Shown here: piece by piece, positions 48,765 through 63,941 of the stretch
How the letters are laid out: each line of letters begins with the position of its first letter
Position numbering within the stretch: the first letter of the stretch is position 1
DNA from: Gonapodya prolifera JEL478
Lineage: Eukaryota > Monoblepharomycota > Monoblepharidomycetes > Monoblepharidales > Gonapodyaceae
Length of the DNA: 64,000 nucleotides
Direction: 5' to 3'
Assembly (NCBI GenBank): GCA_001574975.1
Contig: KQ965794.1
Location: forward strand, 177,057 to 241,056
Program-made: the position numbers and the translations under genes
The notes under the pieces: generated by a model
Told to the model about the DNA's origin: nothing
Databases searched by the model: none
The model's input: only the letters and a program-made list of their open reading frames with translations

Positions 48765-49422
48765 TCATTCTGTGCCCGCGATGTGAAGAAAGCAACCGCT
48801 TCTCAGCATTTTGTGAAAAAGGAACACCGGCTCAAGAAGACCCTGAGACTTGCAGAACGCAATCAGTTGTTGCATCGTTCCCCAAATCGCTAGGAGTAGA
48901 ACAGATTTCAACCCCTTGGCAAGAAAAGTCAACGCCACGAAGGCCACAAACATTGGTTCAATTTTATCCTCTGAATCGGCATCTCGTCTGGTTGTGTGAA
49001 GTACAAGAGGTACAAACCGAATAGGGCGCCTAGTTGATGCCCGAGGGATCGTTGAAACGACAAGTAACCTGCGCAAATATTCACATGTGATAGTTTACAC
49101 CGTTATTGGGGGATGAATGTTTCGACGAGTCCCAGCTCACCAAGAAACTGGTTGTACAAGAGGCGCATGAAAAGTTCCCGGCCATAAACGTTGGTACAGC
49201 CAAAATGTATGAGTGCAAAGCGCTTCGCAGTCCAGATTTCAACACAATTGGTGTACGATGTGGAGTTTTTCTGATTCCAGCAAGTTTTAGTTGGAGATAT
49301 CATTGCATCCATTGAAATCGGCAAAGGCTCACAGAGACGAAATCACCAATGAAGCCATCTATATCATCCGAGAAAGCACTCGCGTTGATGGATGTGTTAT
49401 TATCCAATGAAATGGAATACAT
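48765..49422 (-). CDS. SNAPC1: snRNA-activating protein complex subunit 1 (SNAP43-like)
   Basis: SNAPc binds the proximal element of snRNA promoters and recruits RNA polymerase II or III. Exons are 49333-49422, 49141-49270, 48952-49068 and 48765-48889, giving 153 residues in frame. The conserved N-terminal SNAP43 region is visible in order: DIDGFIGDFVSKNSTSY, IWTAKRFALIHFGC, then SFQRSLGHQLGALFGLYLLY followed by FTQPDEMPIQRIKL, and finally MQQLIAFCKSQGLLEPVFLF. The protein is about the size of that domain alone, so it lacks the long C-terminal part of animal SNAPC1. It is head to head with RBM39, 88 bases apart. Recognition is by pattern only; the family is divergent. Confidence 0.72.
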
Positions 49423-49510
49423 TAGGATGACAAGGATAGTGATCTGTGCGTCCAGCCTGTTCACGACAACTGACAAAATAACTTGTGCTGCGTTTACGCT
49501 CGAAACGACG
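49423..49510. promoter_or_regulatory. Short bidirectional promoter between SNAPC1 and RBM39
   Basis: Only 88 bases separate the two divergent start codons, so the genes must share promoter and leader sequence. This assumes both predicted starts are right. Confidence 0.55.
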
Positions 49511-51984
49511 ATGGATGACGACGTAGAAGCGCTCCTGGAAGCCCCGTTTAGAAAGGTACGCTCACTGTTCTCAGTTGTTGTCCTGATTCTTCCTCCATGT
49601 CTCAAGCACATCACTGGCGTCTCCATTACTTTCAGATTCCCCCTATGGAACCACGGGATGAAAGAGAGGCAAGCTCGAAAGGAAAGCGGAGCTCGTAAGA
49701 TATTTCAGTCAATTATGCTCTCGTCACTCGTTCATTTGCTCTTTCGTTCGCCATGGTACTGGTTGTCCTCTAATAGACGTGATACTGACGGGACCAGGGA
49801 TGAGAATAAACGACCGCGTCACTCGCGTGATGATGACGGCCGGCGTCACAGATCCCGTTCTGACGATGGCGAACGAGAGCGCTCGCCTCGTCCAGACCGC
49901 GAGAAGGACACCAGAGACAAGTCCTCCCGCGAGAACGGCGAGCATTCGTCTTCATCTCGTAAGGACCGTGAGAAAACTGAGAAGTCTGACCGTGGTGATA
50001 AGAATGAAAGAGCGGAACGAGGGGAAAGGAGCGAACGGAGAAGTGAAAAGGGTGAACGCAGCGAGAGGAGCGAGCGCGAACGTGACCGTGACCGAGATCG
50101 GCGCAGGGACGACGAACGGCGAGACCGTGACTCCCGACGGGATCGTGACCGGGATGATGACCGTCGGCGAGACAGGGACAAATCACGCGAGAGGTAGTGA
50201 CTTACATGAATTTTCGTGTTCAAACACTATCTGACTGGTTTCGTATACCCGATGCACCAGGAGACGCAGCAAGTCTGGCGATCGCGACCGGGACCGACGG
50301 GACAGGTCTCGAGACCGTCACCGTAGCAGAAGCTCGAACAGGGACCGGCGCGATCGCGAAAGGTGATTAAATGGTGATGCGATATGAAGACTTTGACATC
50401 GAAGATGATTAATTTCAAATTTAGCAGCTCGAGGACGAAGTCTCCTTCACCAATGCTGAGTGATATTGATCGCGACAAGCGGACAGTTTTCTGCATGCAA
50501 CTGGCTGCTAGGTTACGAACGAGAGAGCTAGCCGACTTTTTTTCGCCAGTGGGCAAAGTGCGCGATGTGAAAATCATCACGGACCGTAATTCACGGCGCT
50601 CTAAAGGGTGTGTATCTTTCATCACCTAACGGAGGGTGTAATCTGTTTTTCAACGTCCTCAATATTAATGTGAAATTATTCCAGCGTTGGGTATGTAGAG
50701 TTTTACGACGAGGGATCCGCTCAGAGAGCGGTAACTATGTCGGGGCAAAAACTCCTAGGAATTCCTATCATTGTTCAGCCATCTGAGGCTGAAAAGAATC
50801 TAGCCGCTGAAATGGCAGCAAAAGCGTGAGTTTCGTTGGGATTTGTGTCTTTGAGCCAAGGTGTCACATTCCTTTCAACAATCCCAGAGCAATGGAGAAG
50901 TCTGATATCAACTATCAGCGACTTTATGTCGGAAACATCAACTTTAATCTGTCAAGTGACGATGTTAAGCACGTTTTTGAAGCGATTGGTCCAGTCGATT
51001 CAGTTAGCTTGCAGTTCGACAGTGACGTTGGAAAATCAAAGGGTTACGCTTTTGTTCAGTGGGTGCCATTTTGCTGAGAGTTTTGTTCCAGTAATCACGT
51101 CACCTCTTTTCTCAGCTTCCGCAGGCCTGAGGATGCTAAGAGAGCGCTTGAGCAAATGAACGGATTTGAACTTGCTGGCAGACAAGTGAGGGTCTTCATG
51201 TAGTGCTGGAGTTGCTTACGCACCACTCATTTCCCGCTCACGACAGCTGAAAGTTGGCCTGTCGGACAAGGCTCTCGGTGTTACAGGTATCGTTGGGGGA
51301 GGGTTGGATGGTTCAAACTTGAAAATGGACGACGGAGGCAAGTTCACGTTCAGCTTCTGCTAACATATAAAGGAACTAATACGGACTTTTTTTTCCCTCT
51401 GTGACATTAGAGACGCTTGGCTTTAACCTCAATTCTCAGACTAGGGTCGCGCTGATGGCGAAGTTAGCAAGAGAGGCATTGCCTCTTCCACCGCCACCTG
51501 TTGCTGCACCTCCATTAATGTGAGTGCATCGACTTCTTGTCGATATTATTAAGTGTGATTGACTAAAAAAAATCACTCCAGTGAACCTTCCTCGTGCATT
51601 TTGTTGACAAACATGTTCAATCCCGAAGAGTGGGTACTGCGATGTTAGGTTATGGATTCTTCTCATATCTTTCTCAATTGTTATAGGGAGACTGGTGAGA
51701 CGTGGGAAAAGGAAATCGAAGAAGACGTTCGAGATGAATGCTCCAAGTTCGGAAGTATTGTTCACATATCGGTGGACAAGAATAGTATGGTGAGACTCTC
51801 CGCGAGTATTTCAATGGTTACTCGAATGACTCTTTTGGAACAGGGGCACGTTTACCTGAAATTCCAGTCAGTGGTAAATGCGCAAGCTGCTATTGCGAGT
51901 TTGAATGGGCGGTGGTTCTCTTCGAAACAAATAAGCGCCACGTTTATCAATCCCGCTGTTTACAATCAAAAGTTTGGATTGTAA
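49511..51984 (+). CDS. RBM39: RBM39/CAPER-type splicing factor
   Basis: RBM39 works with U2AF and SF3b in 3' splice-site selection. Thirteen exons (49511-49555, 49636-49694, 49777-50193, 50261-50362, 50425-50607, 50685-50825, 50888-51058, 51116-51185, 51247-51337, 51411-51519, 51582-51629, 51687-51789, 51844-51984) give 559 residues. After a short acidic start comes a long Arg/Asp/Ser-rich domain. RRM1 has TVFCMQLAARLRTRELADFF and VGYVEFYD. RRM2 has RLYVGNINFNLSSDDVKHVF and KGYAFVHF. A linker with LGFNLNSQTRVALMAKLA leads to the C-terminal UHM-type RRM (CILLTNMFNPEEE, GHVYLKFQSVVNAQAAIASL, WFSSKQISATFI). The intron after 51337 begins with GC instead of GT; only that choice keeps the frame. 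Confidence 0.93.
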
Positions 51985-52065
51985 AGTCTTTACAGAAATT
52001 TCTCCTCGAATTCATCCTCCGAACTGCTATTAACCCTTCAGATGTGCAAACATGAGCGCTGGTAA

Positions 52066-53920
52066 TCAGCAAGGTTGCAGTGTATTTTCTTCCTGTAACA
52101 CCGCCTTTAGGGCCTTGACAAATCTCCAAACATCATAAAAACTATTATACAGTGGGGCAGGTGCAACGCGGATCACATCTGGCTCCCTTTTATCGCAGAC
52201 AACTCCCTTGCGGAGAAGACCCTCAAAGATAGGCCCCACCTTTGTTTTCAACAGCAGAGAGAGCTGTGCTCCTCGTTCGTTCGGATCACGTGGCGTGATG
52301 ACAACAAAATTTGCGTCCCCGACCTCTTGATCTAGCAGGGCAATCAAATAACCGGTCAGAAGCACAGATTTTGCGCGAAGTTGCTCCATCGATGTCTTCG
52401 CGAAGACATTGAGCGACCCCAAAAGTGCAGTCGTCGCAAACACATTTGGGTTCGATTGTTGATACCCTCCTGCCCCCGGAAGAGGAATAAATTTGGTATC
52501 CATCTCGAAGCGGGTAGCTTTGTCATGACCCCACCAACCAGCGAAGCTAAGCAAACGTGGTTAAGTACACCTTTGAAGATTTGGAAAGAATATCCGTGAT
52601 GCATACCGCGACCTATCGAAATCGGCTTCGTGTCTTTCATGAACAAAAGCACCACCTGTATGGGAGGCTTCAATCAGAAACAAGCCTGATTGGAGAACAG
52701 TAAAGTACTTTCCTATGCCCCCAGGTCCGGCATTTAGATACTTGTACGTGCACTTTTTCGGAAGGCAATTGTAAGTTAACGATGGAGTGCAAAAATGCGA
52801 AAGAACAGAAAAACAAACCCAGCATGCAAAGTCCACCCCCCAATTGTGCAGACTCAAAACTGCATTGCCCACGGCATGAGCTAGGTCAAACCCCACAAAG
52901 CAACCCTAATGTTCCATGTAGGTAAAAATAGGAAATAAATTGGAGTCTTACATAATCACCTTGGCATGGGCTGCGGCGGTGATAGCCTCCATGTTGAACA
53001 GTTGTCCCGTATAATAATGGACGCCAGGCCACAATACCAATGCGATTTCATCTCCCTGTTCTTCAATAGTACGTAAGATATCTTCTGTGGAAATAGTATG
53101 AGATCCAGGCTGTGGTTTTACGAGGACCATTGCATCAGTTGGATCGAGTCCATGGAACTTGATCTGTGATTCGACTGCAAACTGTCAGGTACATGGCAAC
53201 AGATTCGTCACACACATGGCTCGGAATTGGGAGCAGACTGTCTCACGTGGTCGGATGGAAACGCTTTCTCCTCAAGCAGTATTTTGTATCTTGTAGCCGA
53301 AGGTTTGTAGAAAGCCACCTGGAAAGCACTTCCTGATAATATGTCATATTGGTGATGAGAACTTTCTTCGCACCATCATGAGGTGTAGGTTCGACGTCAA
53401 CGATCCCATAATTGCAATTTCACTGGCTTTTGCGGCACCAACTATGGCGCAGCTTTTGGCAACCACTTCTTCGTCAACTGTCACCCAAGGGCGTCCATAA
53501 GGGTGATCGAAATGTCCGTGTACGCCTCTTCGGGGGCACGTGAGCTTGGGTGTTGTGATCTTGCGACGATGAATGTCCCGCACCTTCGACTCCACGAATC
53601 CAATTCCTGTGATATCAAAGTTTTTGTTCCTTTCGGTAGTAACCCTAGGGAGTTTCCACACAAATATATGCTCTCCTGCTCCCCTTCTGGCGAAACAAAG
53701 ATGGGTAACTATCGATTTGGCACAAAAAGCAACGTCCAAACAACGTACCATCCGATTTCGCATTCGCTACATCCTTAATGAGAGGAATATCGAACTCTTT
53801 CCTAAGTGTCACGATTGGATCTGCCTCATCCAAAAGCTTCGCAAGTTTAACATCGTGTAGAGTGATATTCTCCTTCCTTGCCATGGCCGTTATGACATCA
53901 ATCGGTGATGCTCGAGACAT
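52066..53920 (-). CDS. BNA5: Kynureninase
   Basis: Kynureninase cleaves kynurenine or 3-hydroxykynurenine to release alanine, in tryptophan breakdown and de novo NAD synthesis; it needs PLP. Nine exons (53749-53920, 53584-53683, 53374-53527, 53247-53318, 52960-53181, 52819-52905, 52713-52752, 52613-52655, 52066-52546) give 456 residues. Motifs are [60 protein letters not shown], the PLP lysine in [14 protein letters not shown], and FAGWWGHD. The intron 52656-52712 has a GA donor (GAAAGT) in the only splice that keeps the frame and the conserved GGIG-GAFVHE junction. This may be a rare non-canonical intron or a base error. Confidence 0.92.
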
Positions 53921-54065
53921 AATTTGTATGGTAGGACAATGCCGATCGACAATAGGGAAACAAAACACCCAAATCGGAGCCCGACAAATGTTGTTCTGAC
54001 CAACGAATGGAAGTCACCAAATCCTCATAGCCTGATGTTTAATCTTATTCAACCAAACAATGTAA

Positions 54066-55946
54066 TCACTCAGAAAGTATCTGCGGCGGAGAGACTCGTC
54101 GCCTCCGCATGTTGTGTTTTTTGGTCACGGTCACAGGTGTCAAAATTTCGAAGGAGCATAACAGCTCCTCTGGATAGGGAAGAAATAATTAGACATGATA
54201 AACAGATCTCAAGTCGAAATAAACTTGGGCTCCTGGCCAAGGGAGATCATCCGCTCAGGAGATGTTGGGCCTAGGAACAACTCACCATTTACGGACATGA
54301 CTGCCCCATTGTTGTCGAACTCGCCACAGTAGTTCGGTGCGCTAAAGACGGTCACGAGTATCCTGTTTCCGAAGAACTCGTAGCCGTCTTCTACGATCAT
54401 GTGTGCTCGGCACACCAGGTCGAAGTCGTTTTTTTGGAGGAATTCCTGGACAACCTGTTTACCAAAGCAGTACGATACCCCTCGTTCACTGTCCTCCCTG
54501 GACGCGAGACGATCGTATTGGTAGATTATCATGGTATCGACGCCTTTCCATCTCACCATTCAACAGCAGTCTCGCTGGGGTCCGACCACAACAAGTCTGT
54601 ACTTCGAGAATCAGTGCATCAAGTTAAAGTCAACAACACGTCGACAAGCGCACCATTCAGAATTCCGACGTCGGGTACGTCCGTGGGTCTCCCAAGATTA
54701 CGAATGTCGTCCATGCTGAGATAGAACGGCGTTGATTGACAGATGTCCCCAAACTACAGTCTCTGAGGCGATATGCTCACGTATTAAGGTTAGGTGACAA
54801 TCCTCCGTGTACGCAAAAGATCTTGCCCGCAACGATTGCAGCAACGGGCAAGCAGTTGAATACGTCCGTGAACGCCTTCCACACCTTCACATTACATCGT
54901 CGCTTGCATTCGTCGTAAAAGCCGTAGACTTTCGACTTTCTGAATATTTGTGGGAGAAGCTATTGCCGAAGTTCGACTCACCTCTATTGACAGAAGCACT
55001 TTCGTGGTTCCCTCGGAGGATAAAAAAGTTCTCTGGGTACTTTCAAAGCAATCAGAAAAAAAATTAAGTAAAATTCAGGTCCAGGACAACATACTTTGAC
55101 TTTATAACAAAACAAGAGAAGAATTGTCTCTAGGCTCTGTTTTCCTCGGTCCACGTAATCGCCCAAAAAGAGGTAGTTGGTAGTGGGAGGGTATCCCATG
55201 AGGTCGAATATGCGGAGGAGATCTTCAAACTGGCCGTGAATATCTCCGCATATCGTTAGTGATGGATGTGGGTTGAGCTCCAACAGAATGGGCTGGTCCA
55301 AGAAAACTTCGCGTGCTCTCTGACAGACGAACATGATCTCTTGGTTTTTCACTGGAAGAGCCTTTCCAGGTTTCGCCCCACGCTGGCCGAGTAGGCGTTG
55401 TATAATATCGTCGATTGAAATTTCCGCAGCTCTGCTGGGATTAATGTAGGAGCTCAAGGGGGAGGCGGTAGAGGAGGCATCAGCGGAGAATGCAGAGTTT
55501 GGGATGGAGAGTTGCTGTGCTACTGGGAGGGGAATGGTACCACCTCCCGCTCCTGACGAGATGAGAATGGGAGATGTTCTGAGAGGAGAAGTAGGAGACT
55601 GAGGAGAGGGACTGAGAGGAGACGGAGGTAGCGCGTTGCTTTCCTGAGGCGGAGGACTAGGGTTTTGGTCCGTTTCAGGTGGTGATTGAGGTGGTTGAGG
55701 TTGAGCCAGGGAGGCGTCCGGAGTGGCGCCAGGAGGCTGCCCGAGCGAGGAGGGCGTGAGTCCGTCGGCAGCTGCAGGTGCACTACCGTTTGTTTGATGT
55801 GCTGGGGAAGGCGAAAGGGGTGGGGAGCTGGCGCGTTTTGGAACGTCACCCGGGGGACCAGGAGATGCAGGGTTGCCATCAGCCAGACGGGAGGGTGGAG
55901 AAAGGTCCTCCGATCCACCTCCACGCTTGGAAGTTTTATTGCCCAT
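54066..55946 (-). CDS. PPZ1: Protein phosphatase Z (PP1-like catalytic domain with Ser/Pro-rich N-terminus)
   Basis: Ppz phosphatases are fungal PP1 relatives controlling cation homeostasis and cell-cycle entry. The protein begins [11 protein letters not shown], a myristoylation and basic signal as in yeast Ppz1, and has about 190 residues rich in Ser, Pro and Gln. The catalytic domain follows: [74 protein letters not shown] and [19 protein letters not shown]. All metal-binding motifs are present. Exon 1 is 55095-55946; the last junction gives [14 protein letters not shown] and the stop at 54066. The N-terminal myristoylation site suggests membrane association. The tail ends in a short basic segment. 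Confidence 0.9.
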
Positions 55947-56114
55947 GGCGTGGGGGAAGAGGCAACTTTGAGGTATGAATGAGAAAGTGGAAGGGGTCGT
56001 CTGCAAGCGGCATGACAATCCAGAAATTTAAGCGTCACAGTTGGCGCCTGATACCAATGATCCCACAAGCACAAGCTAGGCAGCGCACTTTATCATATGT
56101 AGTATCTACACTAC

Positions 56115-59680
<3,566 letters not shown>

Positions 59681-60622
59681 GAACGACCTCGGATCCTCAC
59701 CGTACCCGTGGATCCTGGTACGATACGTTGCGACGGGGCCGGTTGCACACACAATTGTGCCGGCCGTTACATTCCCGGTGGAAAACCAACTAGTCGAAGT
59801 CTATCACCCGCGAATCGGCACGAACTCAATTCCGTAGTACGAAATTTTACAGCTCCATTGGTTTAGATTACATATCGCACAACCAAAAACTTCTCCTAGA
59901 ATGGTTAGAGAAAAATCGTTTGCTCCCTGCTTCAATAGGTCTCTGCTGTTGTAGGAGTAAAATTGATTTTTGTATGGTTGGTGCAGGGTGCACGCTCTGA
60001 AGTGACATAAAGTTGGTTCGCCTTCGTCCTTTGCCCAATCACATCGTCTCCTTCCCCACTCTTCATGCTTCGCGGTGAGTCAATCCGCTTCGCTTTGCTC
60101 ATCACCCCCTTGTTCCGGGATCTGTGGTTATTTCCCGCTTGCGGGCTGTCGCAGTCTCATGGAATTCAACGGAACCCCATCGCCTGCGCGCATCGGTTTT
60201 CGGTCGAGATTACCCAGTCAACGTCTATGAGTATTCTGACTTTGTTCCTAATCATATCCCCGCCCCTCGCTGTCGCCCTTTTCAACTCGAATCAATCCGC
60301 AAACAAACCAACTTCTCCACCCGCCCACAACGAATCACACCTTTCTTTCATCACAACGAATTGATCGTTCCACCTGACCATCGTGGTGTTGGTCCTCTTT
60401 CCTGCCCTCCCCTATGTGGTTTCCGTCGATGTGTACCCACGTGGTTTCCGCTAATTTTTGGCGCACATCAACTGCTCCTTTCGGGATGATAAATTCTGCT
60501 CTACATCTTTCATCACTCTGTCTTCAATTATTATCTTCTGGTGCGACTGAAAACAAAACGATCGACCTGTTCCATTGAACTTCTTGTGGTATTTCGTTCG
60601 TTCCTTTGTTTTAACACTCGTT
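59681..60622. other. Divergent promoter region between GEM1 and importin alpha
   Basis: About 940 bases. No gene seen; the part nearest importin alpha is T-rich and probably its leader, possibly with a leader intron. Confidence 0.45.
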
Positions 60623-62835
60623 ATGTCGTTGGATTTCTTTTCCAATGAAGCAGACACGATGGACTCCCCACGTTCCTCGCTGACGCACCGCCAGGCCCAG
60701 TACAAGAACCGCGGCGACCTTCAGGCAGACCAATTACGCCGCCGCCGTGAGGAGGCTGCTGTTGAGATTCGGAAGCAAAAGAGGGAGGAGAGCATTGCGA
60801 AGAGACGGAACTTGAGTCAGCTGGCGGGATCTGCAACGGACGAGTCTGAAGATGACGGAGGAATGGCGGATGCGATGCAGGTGAGTAAAGTGCAGGAAGA
60901 GAAACTGTCGACTTTTCCCGTTGAGGAATGGCGACTATTATTGCCGAGAAATTACGGCTCCTGGAGTCGATGAGGTCCAGGATTCACGAGAATAACCTTC
61001 CGGACGACGAAGGGGTCAGCTGATGAGGACGAAATTTTCTTCGATTATCTGGATTTTGGAGAGATTTTACGATCGCTCTTCTGACTAAGTTCATTGCTTT
61101 AGTCATCGAACCAAATCCCCCTTCTTGTTGCTGCCGTAAACTCGGGCTCTGTGGACGATCAGCTCGCTGCGACAGCGAAATTCCGCAAGCTTCTGTCAAA
61201 AGAACGCAACCCACCGATCGAGGAAGTGATTGCATCCGGAGTTATCCCGAGGTTCGTGGAGTTTTTGAGAAGCCCGAATTCGCTTCTGCAGGTGAGTTGA
61301 GGTGTCAGGCGAAAGAGTCAGGAGGGAATTCGTCGTTCCCGTTAACCTTCTCATCTTCGCCCATGAAACCAACAGTTCGAGGCTGCCTGGGCCCTTACAA
61401 ATATCGCTTCAGGATCCTCTCAGCAAACAATGGTGGTGATGGAGGCAGGGGCTGTTCCCATTTTCATCGAGCTTCTCCGCTCTCCCGTTCCCGATGTGCG
61501 AGAGCAGGCTGTGTGGGCGCTGGGGAACATCGCCGGTGACAGCGCACGATGCAGGGACGCAGTTCTTCAACAGAATGCACTGAGACCTCTCCTTGACATT
61601 CTCAACGAGAGTCAAAGCAAGCTCACAATGCTCAGGAACGCAACTTGGACTCTGAGCAACCTTTGCAGGGGCAAGAACCCGCCGCCGGACTGGCAGTTGG
61701 CGAGTGTATGGGTTGTTTAGTGTATGAAATGCGCGCTCATATCCATATGTTCTAGATCTCCCCGGCGCTTCTTGTGTTGGCGAAACTCATCTATGCCAAT
61801 GACGAAGAGATCCTCACCGATTCTTGCTGGGCCATCTCATACCTTTCTGATGGTTCCAATGAGAAGATTCAGGCTGTGATTGAGTCCGGAGTTTCTCGTC
61901 GACTCGTGGAGCTACTGTCCCACAACTCTTACACAGTACAGACTCCTGCGCTCAGATCCGTTGGTAACATCGTGACGGGCGACGACATCCAAACCCAGGT
62001 CATGCTCAACTGTGGTTGCTTGCAAGCGCTCTCGGCTTTACTTCAGAGTCCCAAAGACGGAATCAGGAAGGAAGCGTGCTGGACTATTTCGAACATCACT
62101 GCTGGCAACCCAGTTCAGATCCAGGTACGGAGTAACACCATAACGCAAAGCTTCACAGTGTTCACCGAATCGCGAACCTTTGATAGGCCGTCATTGATGC
62201 AAACTTGATCCCACCACTTCTTGACATTCTCCAACATGGCGACTTTAAGTCCAAAAAGGAGGCTTGCTGGGCAATTTCGAACGCAACATCGGGGGGTCTC
62301 GCCCGTCCGGATCAAATTCGGTACATTGTGCAGCAAGGGGCGATCAAACCTCTTTGCGACCTCCTTGTTTCCGGAGATAACAAAATTATTCAAGTTGCCT
62401 TGGACGGATTGGAAAATGTTCTGAAAGTTGGAGAGCTCGACAAGCCCCAGACGCAGAACGTGAACCAAATGGCGCTGTTCATCGAAGAATGTGGTGGTAT
62501 GGATAAGATTCACAGCCTGCAGGTGCACGAAAACCTGGATATTTACAAGAAAGCTTACACGATCATCGACAAGGTTTGTCCCACCATTTTCTATGTTCCG
62601 TTAGTCCCATTTCTTACTAAGCTGTTACCACGTTTGCGTTGGATTTCCATTTCATAGTACTTCAGCGACGATGAAACGGAAACTGGTATCGAGGCCGAAG
62701 TGGATCAAACAACTGGCACCTTCGCGTTCTCAGCTGACGGCCAAGCCGCTCCTCAGGTAATGTGATCTTTGTTGCCACGACCTTACCTCGTCCTCATTCT
62801 GTCATTCGCAGGGCGGCTGGACCTTCAACCAGTAA
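60623..62835 (+). CDS. SRP1: Importin alpha (karyopherin alpha)
   Basis: Importin alpha binds classical nuclear localisation signals and hands them to importin beta. Exons are 60623-60880, 61103-61291, 61376-61699, 61756-62124, 62187-62573, 62658-62756 and 62812-62835, giving 549 residues. The importin-beta-binding domain is at about 20-65 ([34 protein letters not shown]). ARM repeats follow with the usual Trp-Asn cargo ladders: [72 protein letters not shown]. The tail is acidic and ends GGWTFNQ. The intron after 61699 starts with GC. The intron after exon 1 is 222 nt. A second ATG at 60659 could also be the start. Confidence 0.95.
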
Positions 62836-63368
62836 GATTGCAACCAGGAGGATCTCTCTTGAGGGGCTTTGTTGGCGCGAAAACCCACCCTTCCCAGCTT
62901 TTCTACAATGTGGACACTACACCGGTCTTCAGCTCTTCTTGACTCACATTCTCTCGTCACCACGAGAGTCCCCCTTTCTTCATCTCCTACCCCGTAGACG
63001 CGTAATGAATGCGGAATTCCAATCAGTTGCATTTCACCCATCCCCCACCCATCCCTGCCCTTCTCCCACAAAACCCGTTCTCATGTTGCGCTGCCAAATG
63101 TATTGGAGTGTCAAGGCGTTCCTATACTGTAGTGACGCATTGAGATTCAATATACTCTGATGAAATTTGAAAACACGCACCCTTTTGAAAAACATAGTGT
63201 AATGGAACGTGAGAAAGTTCAAACGTTTGGACCCTTGACGTCCCCTAGTACGCACGGCACTAAGTCGAGGGGAGAATCGACTCTTTCATTTTGCCGAACT
63301 GTAAATGCGACACCAAAATATGATGTCGGCGGCGTTCTTGCAACATTATTTAGCCGCAAAAATGAAGT
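62836..63368. other. 3' flank of importin alpha
   Basis: About 530 bases, no gene seen. Confidence 0.45.
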
Positions 63369-63449
63369 GCGAGAGGTGGGGTTCGAACCCACGCGCCTTT
63401 CGGCATTGGGACTTAAATCCAACGTTTTAGACCACTCAACCACTCTCGC
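63369..63449 (-). tRNA. tRNA-Leu(UAA)
   Basis: The minus strand folds as a class II tRNA of 81 nt. The acceptor stem pairs GCGAGAG with CTCTCGC. The T arm has the invariant GGTTCGAACC. The anticodon loop TTTAAGT places TAA at the anticodon with T before and G after it. A long variable arm (TGCCGAAAGGCG region) identifies leucine. One A-C mismatch sits at the base of the anticodon loop. No intron is present. Confidence 0.92.
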
Positions 63450-63941
63450 GTACCATTTTCAGAAGTGTTTCATGTTGCATATATAATGGTTAGAAAATAA
63501 AATTTTACCTAATCTTATGACAACATCCCTGCTTCTTTCACTCCAATCACGCTTGTATCACCTCAAAGAAAATAAATGTGGATGTCCCCCCAATCACGTA
63601 GTTGCGCTTGCCACGACTATGTACAGTTCCCCGCCCTTGCCATGACACGTTGCAGTATCATTTGCATCCTTCCGTGAGCTTTTCGCTCTCCGGTAGTATT
63701 TCGTTTGGTGGAAAGTGTTGTGTGTGTTTAGCGTAAATACGGGGCATGCGTATGGTGAGCCATTGGAACACTTCACATTTGATTCGACGCCAGGAAAGAC
63801 GATGAACAGCAAAAACGCATGAAATCAGACGCAACACACTAATTGGACGAGGAATCGTGTCACAAAAGTCCCAATCACGGAGTGAATCGTATTTCAACTG
63901 AAAATCATCGAACCACTCTCATTGGAACACCGACCATCCTG
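63450..63941. other. Intergenic region downstream of the tRNA
   Basis: About 490 AT-rich bases without a recognisable gene. Confidence 0.4.

Noticed and set aside
49779-50234. 151-codon second frame in the RBM39 RS region
   Set aside because: The parallel frame gives Arg/Asp/Ser repeats and splices into the RRMs; this one does not.
63219-63443. Open frame of 74 codons on the minus strand
   Set aside because: It overlaps the tRNA-Leu almost completely, and its peptide (RRVGSNPTSRTS) is a typical translation of a tRNA.
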